Source: Hydractinia symbiolongicarpus
Taxonomy: Eukaryota > Cnidaria > Hydrozoa > Anthoathecata > Hydractiniidae
Assembly: GCF_029227915.1 (NCBI RefSeq)
Contig: NC_079882.1
Coordinates: 16,134,501 to 16,198,500 of the forward strand
Direction: 5' to 3'
DNA length: 64,000 bases
Below, one piece after another: positions 51,937-62,709 of the stretch (position 1 is the stretch's first letter; each line of letters begins with the position of its first letter). Position numbers and translations under genes: made by a program. The notes under the pieces are model-generated. The model was given only the letters and a program-made list of their open reading frames with translations. It was not told the DNA's origin and did no database searches.

Positions 51937-52920
51937 TCACCAACCTTGCACATAATCAGGAGGTAATTCTGTATCTTCGGGTATTAACATTAATTCCTCT
52001 TTTACAAAAGCCCGTCCGGGTCCGTCTTGAACATAGTACATTACACGGTTACCAGGTTGCGATATTACCTCACGCAATCTATATGTGTTTTTCGACCATA
52101 TTCTATCGGTTGCCCGTCTCCGCCCATCATCATGCTCTTCACCAGGTTGTAGTAGATATCTATACAGGCCATCTTTAGGTAATTCTACTTCAGGTGGATA
52201 ACTCTCTCGATTAACCAGAGGCACCTCTTTCATTATAATAGCATCTTTTGGTTTCATACCAATCATCTGCGTCTTTGTATCGTTTAGCCTATCAATCAGT
52301 TTATACAGATGCTTAACCCATGTAGATGATACCTTTTCCGAATCATTCAGTTCTTGAGCATCTTGTATTTTGAATAAATTTTCCGCAAGTATCTTGTTCA
52401 ACGCCTCAACAAAAGCTGTGTGCGTATGCTTATATTTTGTAGTCGCCCTTTTAATTTCAACCTTATGCTTCTCCAACAGCTTTGTCACATCTGCTTTGAA
52501 TTCCGAACCGTTATCACATTGGAAAGTTTTCGGATAAGTTAATGGTCCTGCCTTGTAGATGTCTTCAATCATAGCGGCAACCTCCTTGGCTTTCTTAGTC
52601 CTCAAAGGTCGGGCTACTTTGTATCTGGAAGCAGCATCGATTCCCGACAAAATGTACTTATATTTATTACCATACAGTATGTCACCGGGCATGTACAATA
52701 AATCGAATTGATGTAAATCATTAGGGGTGGTAACTTCATAATGTGGTCTTTCAACATGTTTTAGGGCGGGTAAATGTACTTGCCAAAATGCTTGTTTTGA
52801 TAGCCACTTCTTAATCTCCTTTGGTTTGAAACCGAATCCTCTTAAATTCTGAACAGCCTTTTGTCCTTTCCATAAATTTTGAGGTTGATAGTAAGTCTCT
52901 TGAAGTTTATAGTTTGATAT
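51937..52920 (-). CDS. P4: rve integrase, start codon changed to ATA
   Basis: The frame is uninterrupted from about 52920 to TAG/TAA at 51937. Homology begins exactly at SNYKLQETYYQPQNLWKGQK, but the codon where other copies have ATG is ATA (52918-52920) and a TAA lies just upstream. No ATG occurs in frame until inside the catalytic core (52692, LLYMPGD). Catalytic motifs: HQFDLLYMP, FQCDNGSEFKADV, AFVEALNKILAEN. About 327 codons. Either a disabled start or a non-AUG start. Convergent with hairpin gene 2 and divergent from the SAP-like gene. Confidence 0.75.
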   Translation of the reverse strand: MSNYKLQETYYQPQNLWKGQKAVQNLRGFGFKPKEIKKWLSKQAFWQVHLPALKHVERPHYEVTTPNDLHQFDLLYMPGDILYGNKYKYILSGIDAASRYKVARPLRTKKAKEVAAMIEDIYKAGPLTYPKTFQCDNGSEFKADVTKLLEKHKVEIKRATTKYKHTHTAFVEALNKILAENLFKIQDAQELNDSEKVSSTWVKHLYKLIDRLNDTKTQMIGMKPKDAIIMKEVPLVNRESYPPEVELPKDGLYRYLLQPGEEHDDGRRRATDRIWSKNTYRLREVISQPGNRVMYYVQDGPGRAFVKEELMLIPEDTELPPDYVQGW

Positions 52921-53009
52921 GTTTTATTTATGCACACCTTTATTTATCTCCTTTTTTGTTATGATGTGGTACGATAAAAGTGCTTAAAGTTTTTTTATAT
53001 TATATTAAT

Positions 53010-53279
53010 ATGTCAGACATGGATACCACACCGGAATATAAATTGATGAAACTGAGAGAGTTGCGAGAGGTTGCTAAATCCCGCGGAATTAAGTATATCG
53101 TGGGTATGAGAAAGGCTAAACTGGTTGAGGTGATTGAGAAGAATGATCTCGACCCATCCTACACCATCGATCCGGATACCAAACGGCAACGGTACGGATA
53201 CTATTCAAGGTGGAGGACGAAAAACAGGGAGGCATATCTAAAAGCTCAAAAACGTTATAACGAGAAAAGATCCAAGTGA
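53010..53279 (+). CDS. P4: SAP-like basic protein
   Basis: 89 residues from ATG 53010. LMKLRELREVAKSRGIKYIV then MRKAKLVEVIEKND is a SAP/HeH-like fold. The C-terminal half is strongly basic and Tyr-rich (YGYYSRWRTKNREAYLKAQK). Likely nucleic-acid binding, perhaps compacting DNA in the particle; inference. It is the P4 counterpart of 426-665. Confidence 0.6.
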   Translation: MSDMDTTPEYKLMKLRELREVAKSRGIKYIVGMRKAKLVEVIEKNDLDPSYTIDPDTKRQRYGYYSRWRTKNREAYLKAQKRYNEKRSK

Positions 53280-53510
53280 TTGGGTATTTTTTTGTTACTC
53301 GAGCGGGTAACAAATGTGATTCACGACCCTCGAGGTGCTAGTGGGTGGGTACCCACGGTCTATCGATGCTCTGTGTGTTTTAGCGTGTTTTACTACAATT
53401 TTAGCACGGTGTGGCAACCACAAACTAGGACACTCATGACCCTCCAACACGGTTTACGATTTTTTTAAAAAAAGGGTTAAAGATTCTGTATTCGTATATC
53501 ATACGCAAGC

Positions 53511-56500
53511 ATGACTTCGAGAAATACCTTTGCTGAATTAAGAAAACTCGCTAAGGAACGCGGCCTACATGGCTATGCAAAGCTCAGAAAGGCCGAGATT
53601 ATCGAATTATTGGGACCAACTACCGTTTCAGCACCGGTTAGACCGGTACCCATGCCGAGACCCTTGAGACCCGTACCAGCGCCTAGACCCACTAGACCAA
53701 TACCGATGCCTAGACCTGTACCAGCACCAAGACCCTCGAGACCCGATACTAGCCAACAAGACATGGATCTGTTTGAGCAGGAAGAAATGATTAAAACTAG
53801 ACCTCAGATAAAAAGCAAGTTGAATGAATGGAAGGAATGGCTGATAAACCATGTACCTAAGGCTATCAAGGAGAAAACAACAAAAGCTTTCAAAGCCATG
53901 AAGGATAAGATCATGGCTTTGTATAAAAAGGGTAGTAGAGAGGAGGAGGTGGTGGAAGAGGTGGAAGAAAACCCCTATACCCCCATTGAGGAGGCGTTTG
54001 ACCGTTCATACAAACGTTTCAAAATAAACTCGTATGGTGGGAAGAATGTCAGGGTCTTTCTCGAAAAGGTCGAGCATGTCGTCAAGAGGTTGATGAGTGA
54101 CGTGCTAGGTCAAAAGAAGTCGCTGAAGACTCAGTCGACCCTGTGGGTGAAATGGGTAAAGGAGGACGCCAGCTCGACCGATGCCCCACGTGTACATGTT
54201 GATAAAGCTTTCAATAGCTATATGGAGGTATTACATTCCAACGATGACATTTCTAATGTTTTTGATCGGATCCGTAATAAGATAATCGAGCAGATTGAAA
54301 ACCCTGCTCTACCCGCCAGTGGGTTCACAATCGATAAAATCTTGCATATGCATGTGGACTTTCATAAGCTAAAATTAACGAGAGGTAGTTCTTACTTACC
54401 GCTACCCAAGAATTTCAGTGGAAAGCGATCTGTGATTAACCCACATAACGAGGATGAAGAATGCTTCAAATGGGCCGTTATCGCTGCTCTCAATCATGAT
54501 AAGATTGATAATCATCCTGAACGAATCTCAAACCTTAAGAAGTTTGAAGACAAGTGCAATTGGGGTGGTCTAACTTTCCCAATGGCTCTAAACAAGATAG
54601 ATTTGTTTGAGAGAAGGAACCCTGATATCGCTGTGCATGTTTTGACAAAAGATGACATAGAGGGTGTCTATATGTGTCGAAAGTCGAAGCATCTTGACCG
54701 GGATGAGACGGTTGTTTTGTTTTTACTGTGTGAAGGGGATAAGAGGCATTATATCGCTGTTAAGAACCTGAGCGGTGTCCTGAGCAAGGCCAACTCAAAG
54801 CATGAACATAAAGAGCATTATTGCTTGAATTGTCTCTCTGGTTTTCCAAGCGAACAGAAAAGGGATGAGCACTTTGAGTATTGCAAGGATAATGATGCTG
54901 CTAAGGTTCAACTACCTAAGGAGGGTAGCACCTTAACCTTCACTGATGGTAAGTTTCAGCTCAAGGTTCCATTCATCATGTATGCCGATTTCGAAGCTTT
55001 TACACAAGAATTGCCCGAGGATGAGAGAAAAGGCGGATCATCAACTGACAAAGTCGGTAAACATGTCCCAACCGGATTCTGTTGTTATAGTAAATATGCT
55101 CACGGTGAAGTGCCGGACCCTCTGAAGCTTTACCGCGGTGAGGACTGTGTTCCGCGCTTTGTAGATCATGTGGTTTCTGAGGCAGAAAGGTTATATAACA
55201 TGTTTCCTCAGAAAGAAATGAATCCACTGACGGATGAGGAGCGTGACGGTTTCAATAGATCCGAGGTTTGCCACATTTGTATGAAGGAATTTGATAGTGA
55301 TGATGACATCAAGGTTAGGGATCACTGTCATTTCACTGGTAAGTTTCGCGGAGCCGCCCATCAGGGATGTAATCTGCGATATAAGGTACCTAATTATATC
55401 CCGGTTGTCTTCCACAATCTGAGCGGATATGATGCGCATTTATTCATTAAGGAGCTTGCAAGGAAGTACGGAGAGGATGGTATGGGTGTAATCGCAGAGA
55501 ATAAGGAGAAATATATCTCTTTCTCGACCGATGTTAAGGTTGGTGAATACATCGACAAAAATGGTGAGACTAAGGACAGGAAGATAAAGCTAAGATTCAT
55601 AGATTCGTTTAGATTTATGTCTAGCGGCTTAGGTTCCTTGGCTTACAATCTATCCGATGATCAGTGTAAAAACCTTAGAAAATTCTTCAATGATGAGCAA
55701 TTCAACATAATGAGAAGGAAGGGTGTATACCCATATGAGTATGTTGATTCATTCGATAGGTTTAATGAAACCAAGCTTCCTTTGAAAGATGACTTTTATA
55801 GCAAGTTGAACATGGATGGTATCAGCGATGCCGATTATGCGCATGCCCAGAAGGTGTGGAAGGACATGAAAGTTGAAAATATGGGCGTTTATCATGATAT
55901 CTATTTCAAGACGGATGTTCTACTTCTGAGTGATGTGTTTGAGACATTCAGAGAGACGTGTTTGAGATACTACAAACTAGATCCAGCGCATTTTTACACA
56001 ACTCCCGGATTAACTTGGCAAGCATGTCTGAAAAAGACCGGGGTTAGTCTAGATCTATTGTCTGATATTGAGATGGTCACGGTCATTGAAAGCGGTATTA
56101 GGGGCGGATTGTGTCAGGCTGTCCACCGCTACGCCAAGGCCAACAATCCATATATGGGCGATATGTATAATACTTCAAAAGATACAACCTATCTGCAGTA
56201 TCTTGATGCTAACAATCTGTATGGATGGGCCATGATACAGAAGATGCCCACCGGAGGGTTTGAGTGGGTTGATGACGTTGGTAAATTACCCGAACCCGTA
56301 CCGGCACCCTCGAGATCCAGTACGGACATGGATATGTTCGAGCGGGAAGAAATGAGTAAAACCAGACCTATTGTAAAAAGCAAGTTGATTGAATGGAGAG
56401 ACTGGTTAATAAATCATGTACCTAAGGCCATTAAGGGGAAAGCGAGCAAAGCTTTCAAAGCCATGAAGGATAAGATCATGGCTTTGTATAAAGGCACTGG

Positions 56501-57794
56501 AGAGGAAGAGGTGGAAGAGGAAAATCCATATACACCAACTCTTAGAAACGCACTTCTCCAAGGTCTTATTAATAGTGGAAAAGTTGTTCACGATCCTGTA
56601 ACCAACACTTTCAATCGTGTGGTAAACTCTCCTAGGACGGGAAAGATAATGGTTTCTGATTTTACACCCGAACTGATTTCACGATTAGCTGTGGAAAACG
56701 GTGAAAAGGGGTACATCCTTGAGGTTGATGTTAGCTATCCACGGGAGCTTCATGATTCTCATAACGACCTTCCTTTCATGCCCGAGAGGAAAAAGATTAA
56801 TGGTGTTGAGAAACTGACACCATGTCTTTCAGACAAGACAAACTACATCATCCATATCCGTGCGCTTGCTCAAGCTTTGAATCACGGTCTTGTTCTTGAT
56901 AAGGTTCATAGAGTCTTGAGATTTAATCAGAGTGCGTGGTTGAAGTCGTACATAGATTTTAACACTGATTTGCGTACTAAATCAACTAATGACTTTGAGA
57001 AGGACTTTTTCAAGCTTATGAACAGTTCGTTCTTTGGTAAGACAATGGAGAATCGGCGTAAACACAAGGATATACGCTTGGCTACGAAGAAGGATCAGTA
57101 TGAGAAGCTGGTGATGAAGCCGAACTTCAAGGGTAGCACATGGTTCTCGGAAACACTGATGGGTGTAGAGATGTCCAAGATCAGGATCAAAATGAATAAA
57201 CCAATCTACCTGGGACTGGCAATTCTGGACATGTCCAAGATGATTATGTACGAGTTTCACTATGATTACATGAAACCGAAATATGGTGATCACGTGAAAC
57301 TGTGTTACATGGATACTGATTCATTCGTATACCACATCAAAACCAACGACTTTTACAGAGATATCGCCGATGATGTGTCTGCGAGATTTGACACATCGGG
57401 GTATGATAAGGGAGATGGTAGACCTCTACCATTAGGTTTGAATAAAAAGATCATTGGGCTGATGAAGGACGAGTTGGTTGGTAAGGTGATGACTGAGTTT
57501 GTAGCCCTAAGAGCTAAGACCTATGCATACAAACAACTATGTGGTAAGGAGGATAAGAGGTGTAAGGGGGTGAAGAAATGTGTGGTAAGGGAGACCATAG
57601 GTTTCACTGATTATAAGAGATGCCTGTTTGAGGGTGACACCATTTACAGAACCCAAATGACATTTCGATCTATTAAGCATGATGTTCACACAATAAAAAC
57701 AAATAAACTGGCGCTCAATGCCGATGATGATAAACGCATAATTTTGGAAGATGGTATTACCACACTGGCAAGAGGACATTATAGACACACATAA
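53511..57794 (+). CDS. P4: protein-primed family B DNA polymerase, intact
   Basis: 1427 residues from ATG 53511. In order: SAP-like motif (5-35); Pro/Arg repeats (40-78); linker module DLFEQEEMIKTRPQIKSKL (about 84-135); conserved N-terminal domain (EDEECFKWAVIAALNH, about 320); Cys/His finger YCLNCLSGFPSEQKRDEHFE (about 437); ExoI YADFEAF (491); HNH-like CHICMKEFD...DHCHFTG..RGAAH..CN (587-625); ExoII HNLSGYDAHLF (635); motif A region LDANNLYGW (about 898-904); motif B NSSFFGKT (1171); motif C MDTDS (1267-1271). Between motif A and YILEVDVSYP a second copy of the linker module is inserted (about 928-1050). The enzyme would replicate Polinton DNA from a protein primer. Confidence 0.9.
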   Translation: MTSRNTFAELRKLAKERGLHGYAKLRKAEIIELLGPTTVSAPVRPVPMPRPLRPVPAPRPTRPIPMPRPVPAPRPSRPDTSQQDMDLFEQEEMIKTRPQIKSKLNEWKEWLINHVPKAIKEKTTKAFKAMKDKIMALYKKGSREEEVVEEVEENPYTPIEEAFDRSYKRFKINSYGGKNVRVFLEKVEHVVKRLMSDVLGQKKSLKTQSTLWVKWVKEDASSTDAPRVHVDKAFNSYMEVLHSNDDISNVFDRIRNKIIEQIENPALPASGFTIDKILHMHVDFHKLKLTRGSSYLPLPKNFSGKRSVINPHNEDEECFKWAVIAALNHDKIDNHPERISNLKKFEDKCNWGGLTFPMALNKIDLFERRNPDIAVHVLTKDDIEGVYMCRKSKHLDRDETVVLFLLCEGDKRHYIAVKNLSGVLSKANSKHEHKEHYCLNCLSGFPSEQKRDEHFEYCKDNDAAKVQLPKEGSTLTFTDGKFQLKVPFIMYADFEAFTQELPEDERKGGSSTDKVGKHVPTGFCCYSKYAHGEVPDPLKLYRGEDCVPRFVDHVVSEAERLYNMFPQKEMNPLTDEERDGFNRSEVCHICMKEFDSDDDIKVRDHCHFTGKFRGAAHQGCNLRYKVPNYIPVVFHNLSGYDAHLFIKELARKYGEDGMGVIAENKEKYISFSTDVKVGEYIDKNGETKDRKIKLRFIDSFRFMSSGLGSLAYNLSDDQCKNLRKFFNDEQFNIMRRKGVYPYEYVDSFDRFNETKLPLKDDFYSKLNMDGISDADYAHAQKVWKDMKVENMGVYHDIYFKTDVLLLSDVFETFRETCLRYYKLDPAHFYTTPGLTWQACLKKTGVSLDLLSDIEMVTVIESGIRGGLCQAVHRYAKANNPYMGDMYNTSKDTTYLQYLDANNLYGWAMIQKMPTGGFEWVDDVGKLPEPVPAPSRSSTDMDMFEREEMSKTRPIVKSKLIEWRDWLINHVPKAIKGKASKAFKAMKDKIMALYKGTGEEEVEEENPYTPTLRNALLQGLINSGKVVHDPVTNTFNRVVNSPRTGKIMVSDFTPELISRLAVENGEKGYILEVDVSYPRELHDSHNDLPFMPERKKINGVEKLTPCLSDKTNYIIHIRALAQALNHGLVLDKVHRVLRFNQSAWLKSYIDFNTDLRTKSTNDFEKDFFKLMNSSFFGKTMENRRKHKDIRLATKKDQYEKLVMKPNFKGSTWFSETLMGVEMSKIRIKMNKPIYLGLAILDMSKMIMYEFHYDYMKPKYGDHVKLCYMDTDSFVYHIKTNDFYRDIADDVSARFDTSGYDKGDGRPLPLGLNKKIIGLMKDELVGKVMTEFVALRAKTYAYKQLCGKEDKRCKGVKKCVVRETIGFTDYKRCLFEGDTIYRTQMTFRSIKHDVHTIKTNKLALNADDDKRIILEDGITTLARGHYRHT

Positions 57795-58060
57795 CACTAT
57801 AAATTATAAGGCACGACAGATGAGGGTGGGTAGGGACCCATGGGACGGGGAGGGGCCAGGGGGACACGACAGGGGTGAGGGTTTTGGACAGATATCGTTG
57901 ATTTAACGGTGATGATCTATAAATTGACGTAAAGTGGTAAAGTGCTAACGGATTTATTGACTCCTCTATCGTTGATTTGACGTGGATGGTCTATAATTTG
58001 ACGTAGAATGGCACAACATATTAATCGCTGTCCTAACATCGGCCTTTTCCTATCTCTCAG
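57795..58060. repeat. P4 right-end region: G-rich tract and 76-bp direct repeat
   Basis: 57824-57890 has at least eight runs of three or more G on the plus strand (GGGTGGGTAGGG, GGGACGGGGAGGGG, GGGGG), able in principle to form G-quadruplexes. Then ATCGTTGATTT..ACG..GAT..TCTATAA at 57893 and again at 57969. This lies between the ends of two convergent polymerase genes and probably holds the right terminus of P4, whose exact end I cannot place. Confidence 0.4.
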
Positions 58061-61000
58061 GCTCTTTAGATAATCGATGTCAACTTCCAAGATGTAGCCC
58101 TGCTTGTTGTCAGCGACGAGTTTCTTGATCCGCTTCTGTATAAAGGTCTCAACGTTCGATAGTCATTTGAATCCATGCGGGGGCAGGTCTTGACGCATAG
58201 CCCAGCCGTACAAATTGTTGGCGTCGAGGTACTGCAAGTATGATGACTCAACCTCCGGATCGTATTGGTCCCCCATATACTTGTTGTTGGCTTTGACATA
58301 TCTGTGCACAGCTTGAGTGATACCACCTCGGATACCTTTTTCAAACATCAGGAGCATGTCGGGGTCCGTAAGGTGCTCCAGCTTGATTTCTGTGTACTTC
58401 AACGCTGCTTTCCACGCGAGACCAGATGCACTGTAGAAGTGGGCAGGGTCGAGCTTGTAGTTCTCCTGGCACACTCCCCGAAAGCCCTGGAAGATATCGG
58501 TTAGTAACAGAACGTCTGTGGACAGATACGTGTCATGATAATCTCTTATGTTGACCTCAGCACCCTTTGGAGTGATGCGATTCCATACTTTTTGAGCATG
58601 CTTGTAGTCGTTGTCGCTAATCCCCTTCATGTTCAGTTTGCTATAGAAAGCCTCCTTGAGTGGTAGTTCCGTTTCCTTGAATCGCTGCCAGCTATTCATG
58701 TACTCGTAGACACCCTTTTGAAGCTTCAGCCTGAAGACATCATCTTTGTCGATGAATTTGGTCATGGATGGTACGTTTGCCTTTACCTGCTCCTTGTCTA
58801 GCTGCTTCGTAGTATTCGAGTTGCAATTTTTACACCAAAAGCTTGCCACATACTTGGCGTCGATGTTCTGAAATTCCAGGTATGTATCAATGCACTGCTG
58901 ACATTTCATACCTGCTGTGTTTGTACAAATAAGATTGCTTGCCATTTTATCCAGGCTTGATGCCATGAATCGACAGTTGTCGATGAACCTGATCTCTATA
59001 GTCTTGTACGTATCACCATCACCACCCCCCCATGCCTGCAATGGGCACCTAATTTTAACGTTGAAGGAGATGTACTTTTTCGGTGTTTTCAGCGATACAA
59101 CCAATATCCTGGGTGTCATACTTTTCTCCGAGTTCTCGGATGAACAAGTAGACATTATTAATTATTATTATTATTAAAAGACTATATTCTGGCATATCCA
59201 TATACAAATATACATAGCTCTTCATCCAGAAAATTTTAAACAAGGAGATTAATAAAATTTAAAATATATGTATATATATACATTATGCTTACACTAAAAG
59301 AAATTTCTAATATATATTAAAAAAAAAATACTAATAATAATATTGTTAAAAGAAACGGACGAGAAAACAAAAACAAAAACAAAAACACAGAAGAGAAAGT
59401 GCGCGATTTGAGTAAGGAAAAGTCAATTAACGCATAACAACAGAATGATCCACAAAAATTTACTTAAATTTCTTTCAGTAAAAATAATTTTGTCTCTCTT
59501 TTAAATGTTATCAGCTTTTAAATCGAGCGAATGTCTTTAGGAAGTCGATTGAAAGACGTAGTTGTTACATCTTCGAAAGTGTTTTTGCGAAGTGATGTCT
59601 TTAATCGAATTTCGTCAGCATTTCGAAGAGTTCTTTTGTGAACAACAATTTCATTTTTCAAATACTTTGGCCAATTATTCTGATGAACACTTTTAAAGGC
59701 TGTGATCATCAAATGCCATTCTCGTCTTTGTTTAATAGGTAACCAACCTAAACGTGTTATATCTTCAGTATGGCTGTACTTATTCCATACAAAGCTGGCT
59801 GCACGTATCATCACTTTATGCAGCTTTCGAATTTGGATGGCTGTTAATGGAATATAAACAGTGTCGTTAAAGTCTAATTTTGACAAGACTAGCATTTCAG
59901 CTAATTGTTTTCGTAACTTAAATGGTGCCATGCGTTTTAGTTTACGTAATATAGATAAGATGCCATGACAACACGATACTACACTCTGTACATGATCATT
60001 CCAACTTAGGTGTTCATCTAATTTAACACCCAATACAGACCATGTTGGAACTCTCTCAATCTGGAAGTCATCCAGTTTGATATCAGTACAATCGAGGTCG
60101 TTGAGATTGTGTCGTTTTGACATTTGTGATGTTGAAAACACCATTAACTTTGTTTTTTCCTTGTTCAGGACAAGATTGTTATTAGTAGACCATCTTTGAA
60201 GTTGACTTATATCTCCGTTTATTTGTTCCTTTGCCTTCGCAAGATTATTTAATTTTGTGGACGTAAACAAAGTGGTGTCGTCAGCATACTGTAACGTACT
60301 CGTTGTCAAATTCATTTCCAGGTCAGTGACGTATAAATTGAAAATAACAGGGCCTAATATTGACCCTTGCGGCACACCAGATGTGACGTTACAAAATTCA
60401 GAGGTCTTATCATTAATTCGCACAATTTGTTTTCTGCCACACAAGTAACTCAAAATTAGTTCAACAAACTCTTTGGAAAAACCGATTTGGTTGAGTTTCC
60501 TCATTGTAGTTTCATATTGAACAGTATCAAAGGCTTTCGAAAAGTCAGCTAATACTACAAGACTGATTTCGTTTTTACTCATTGCTTCTTTGATATCCGT
60601 TCTAAGTTTCATCAACAAAGTAGTCGAGGAGTGTCCTTTTAGGTACCCGGACATCTTTTCGGAATATAAAGATTTCTCATCGATAAAGATTATCATTTGT
60701 GTAAGGATAAGACGTTCAAATACTTTGGATAAAATAGGAAGGATGGAGATCGGTCGTAGTTCTTTTATTGATGTAGGAACATTCACTTTTGGAATAGGTG
60801 CGACTCTTGCCACTTTCCATTGACACGGGAAGCATTTTTTCTCAATGCACGTATTTATAATATGTGTTATATGACATCATACTCTGAAAGATTATGGAAG
60901 ATCACGGACACGTGGCTTGGTATCTTGTATCTGAGGTTGCAAATCATGTGCGCTGCACCTCTATACAGCCCCGTGTAGTGACAGTGGTCTCGAACTTTAC

Positions 61001-62681
61001 GGCTTTATTCGTCGTTGTCAAAGGGTTTCATGCAGATGTGAAAAGTCGTGGTGGAGTCGGGCTCCCTCTATAGTAACACCGTTAGTGGTAACATGTGTTG
61101 TTGGGGGTAGGTGCTGTAAAGTCGCTTTACCTCATCCTCTAGATGGTCGACGAACTTCTTCACGCAGTCTTCACACCTGCAGACTGTTAGTGGGTCTGGC
61201 CCCGGCCCATAGGCAAAGGTACTATAATGCTGCTGACCATCCTTGTAGTAGAGCCACTTTTCCTTTTCGCTTGGCATTGTGATCTTAACCGCTTCGTTAT
61301 CCCTGCAGTAGGTATAGTGTTTGTCTCGCGATTCAATTGTTGGAAAGGCTTCTAAGCAGTTCAGACAGAAGTGCATTTTTGCCGTATTCTTCGATGTCTT
61401 GCTACCCAATAGCCGTGAGAGATTTTTGACGGCTATATAGTGGGTCTTTTTGTCGTCCGTGAGGAGTAGCAGATTAACCTGTTTCTCGCGTCCGTTGTGT
61501 GTAGATCGACGCAGGATATTGATAGTCTTCCCCGTCACATACAAGACGTTCACCGCGATGTCGGGGTTGTTCTTTTCAAACTTAGAGATATCCTTGATGC
61601 TTGTGGGAAACTCGATGCCCAGCCAGTTATAGACCTCCGCATAGGGTCTCAGTTTGGTCACGCGTTCCGGATGATCACCGCTATCCTCATGATGTAGAGC
61701 GGCGATTATGCTCCAGTTAAAGCACTCATCGTCCTTGTTCGCGGGGTTAATGATGGCCTTTTTGGTGGCTATCCACTTGCGTGCTTCGATATATGAGAAA
61801 CCCCTCGTCAGCTTGAGCTTGTGGAAGTCCACGTCGAGGTACATAATTCGACTGATTGTAAAGCCACTTTTGGGCAGCGCGGGATTCTCTACATGCGTCC
61901 TGACCTGGGCAAACATCGTATCCAGCACCTCGTCCTCAACGCTACCCTGGAATACTGGTGTCATGTTGCTGTGAAAAACCTTCGATAAACTTGCTAGTGC
62001 CCTCCACTGGCTTCTTCCATAGAATCCAGAGGGAACACTACACCTTGGCAGACCCCATGTCTTTAACCTGCTTCTTAACCAAGGTTTTTACGTGTGATCG
62101 CACCGTCCCCAAGTACCCATCAACATCCGTACCGTCTATGCCAGGGATGCGGAAACTCCTGAAGGTCCTATGGTGAGCATACTTATGTTCCTGGGGGTCT
62201 TGGTCCGGTTGCACCTCTCGTACGGCATGATCCTCCCTTGCCTCTGCTTCAACTTCACCCATCAGAGTCTTCCTTGCCCCATCATAAAGAGCAATGATAC
62301 GATTTTTTGCCGATGTATATATATACTTTGCACCGGCTTTCTAATACCCTCTGGTACATAGTTAACAAGCCAGTCAGACCACTCTCGCAGCTTACTCTTT
62401 ACCACTGGACGAGTCCTCGCCATCTGTTGGCGTTCAAAGACATTCATGGCTTCGGGTGTGGGGAGCCGGGGCTCAATCTTGCTCTTAATGGAACGGGTTT
62501 TTGCCATCTCTTGACGCTCGAATATATCCAAGGCATCTGGTGTAAATGCTCCTGGAGCAGGAACGGGTTGTGGTTGTGCCTCCAGGAGTGCAACAAGTTC
62601 GACCTTACGCAGCTTGGAATAGCGCGTGAGTCCACGGGTTTTCGCAATAGCGTGTAATTCTTTCACGGTGTGTGTATTCAT
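58061..62681 (-). pseudogene. P3: DNA polymerase B, N-terminal and central part, interrupted
   Basis: ATG 62681: SAP-like KELHAIAKTRGLTRYSKLRK, linker with two copies of the FERQ(E/Q)MA(K/R)TR pattern, frameshifts near 62300 and 62040. Then 61964-61068 is open (SGFTISRIMYLDVDFHKLKL, CFNWSIIAALHHE, FCLNCLEAFP), an HNH-like region in another frame down to about 60900, and a LINE. The gene resumes at 59150 (FIRELGEKYDTQDIGCIAEN) and 59155-58163 is open (KLDPAHFYSASGLAWKAALK, YLQYLDANNLYGWAM). It breaks off at 58061 beside P4. With 46442-47163 it forms one P3 gene lacking about 120 codons at the P4 junction. Confidence 0.75.
59156..60872 (-). mobile_element. CR1-like LINE with target-site duplication
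   Basis: 5-prime-truncated element of 1717 bp on the minus strand, flanked by GACAT at 59151-59155 and 60873-60877. The ORF (60813-59518, open upstream without ATG) has FSKAFDTVQYETTMRKLNQI, GVPQGSILGPVIFNLYVTDL, intact catalytic QYADDTTLF and WSVLGVKLDEHLSWNDHVQS. The 3-prime end is a (TAA)n tail. It interrupts the P3 polymerase at the ExoII region. The polymerase frame resumes in phase on the other side, so the insertion is younger than most of the gene. Confidence 0.85.
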
Positions 62682-62709
62682 CTTTATTGTATATAGATTT
62701 CAACTAAAA

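Noticed and set aside
49167-58060. Calling P4 an active virus or complete element
   Set aside because: Its capsid and ATPase genes are not in the window, its left end is replaced by a LINE, and the integrase lacks an ATG start.
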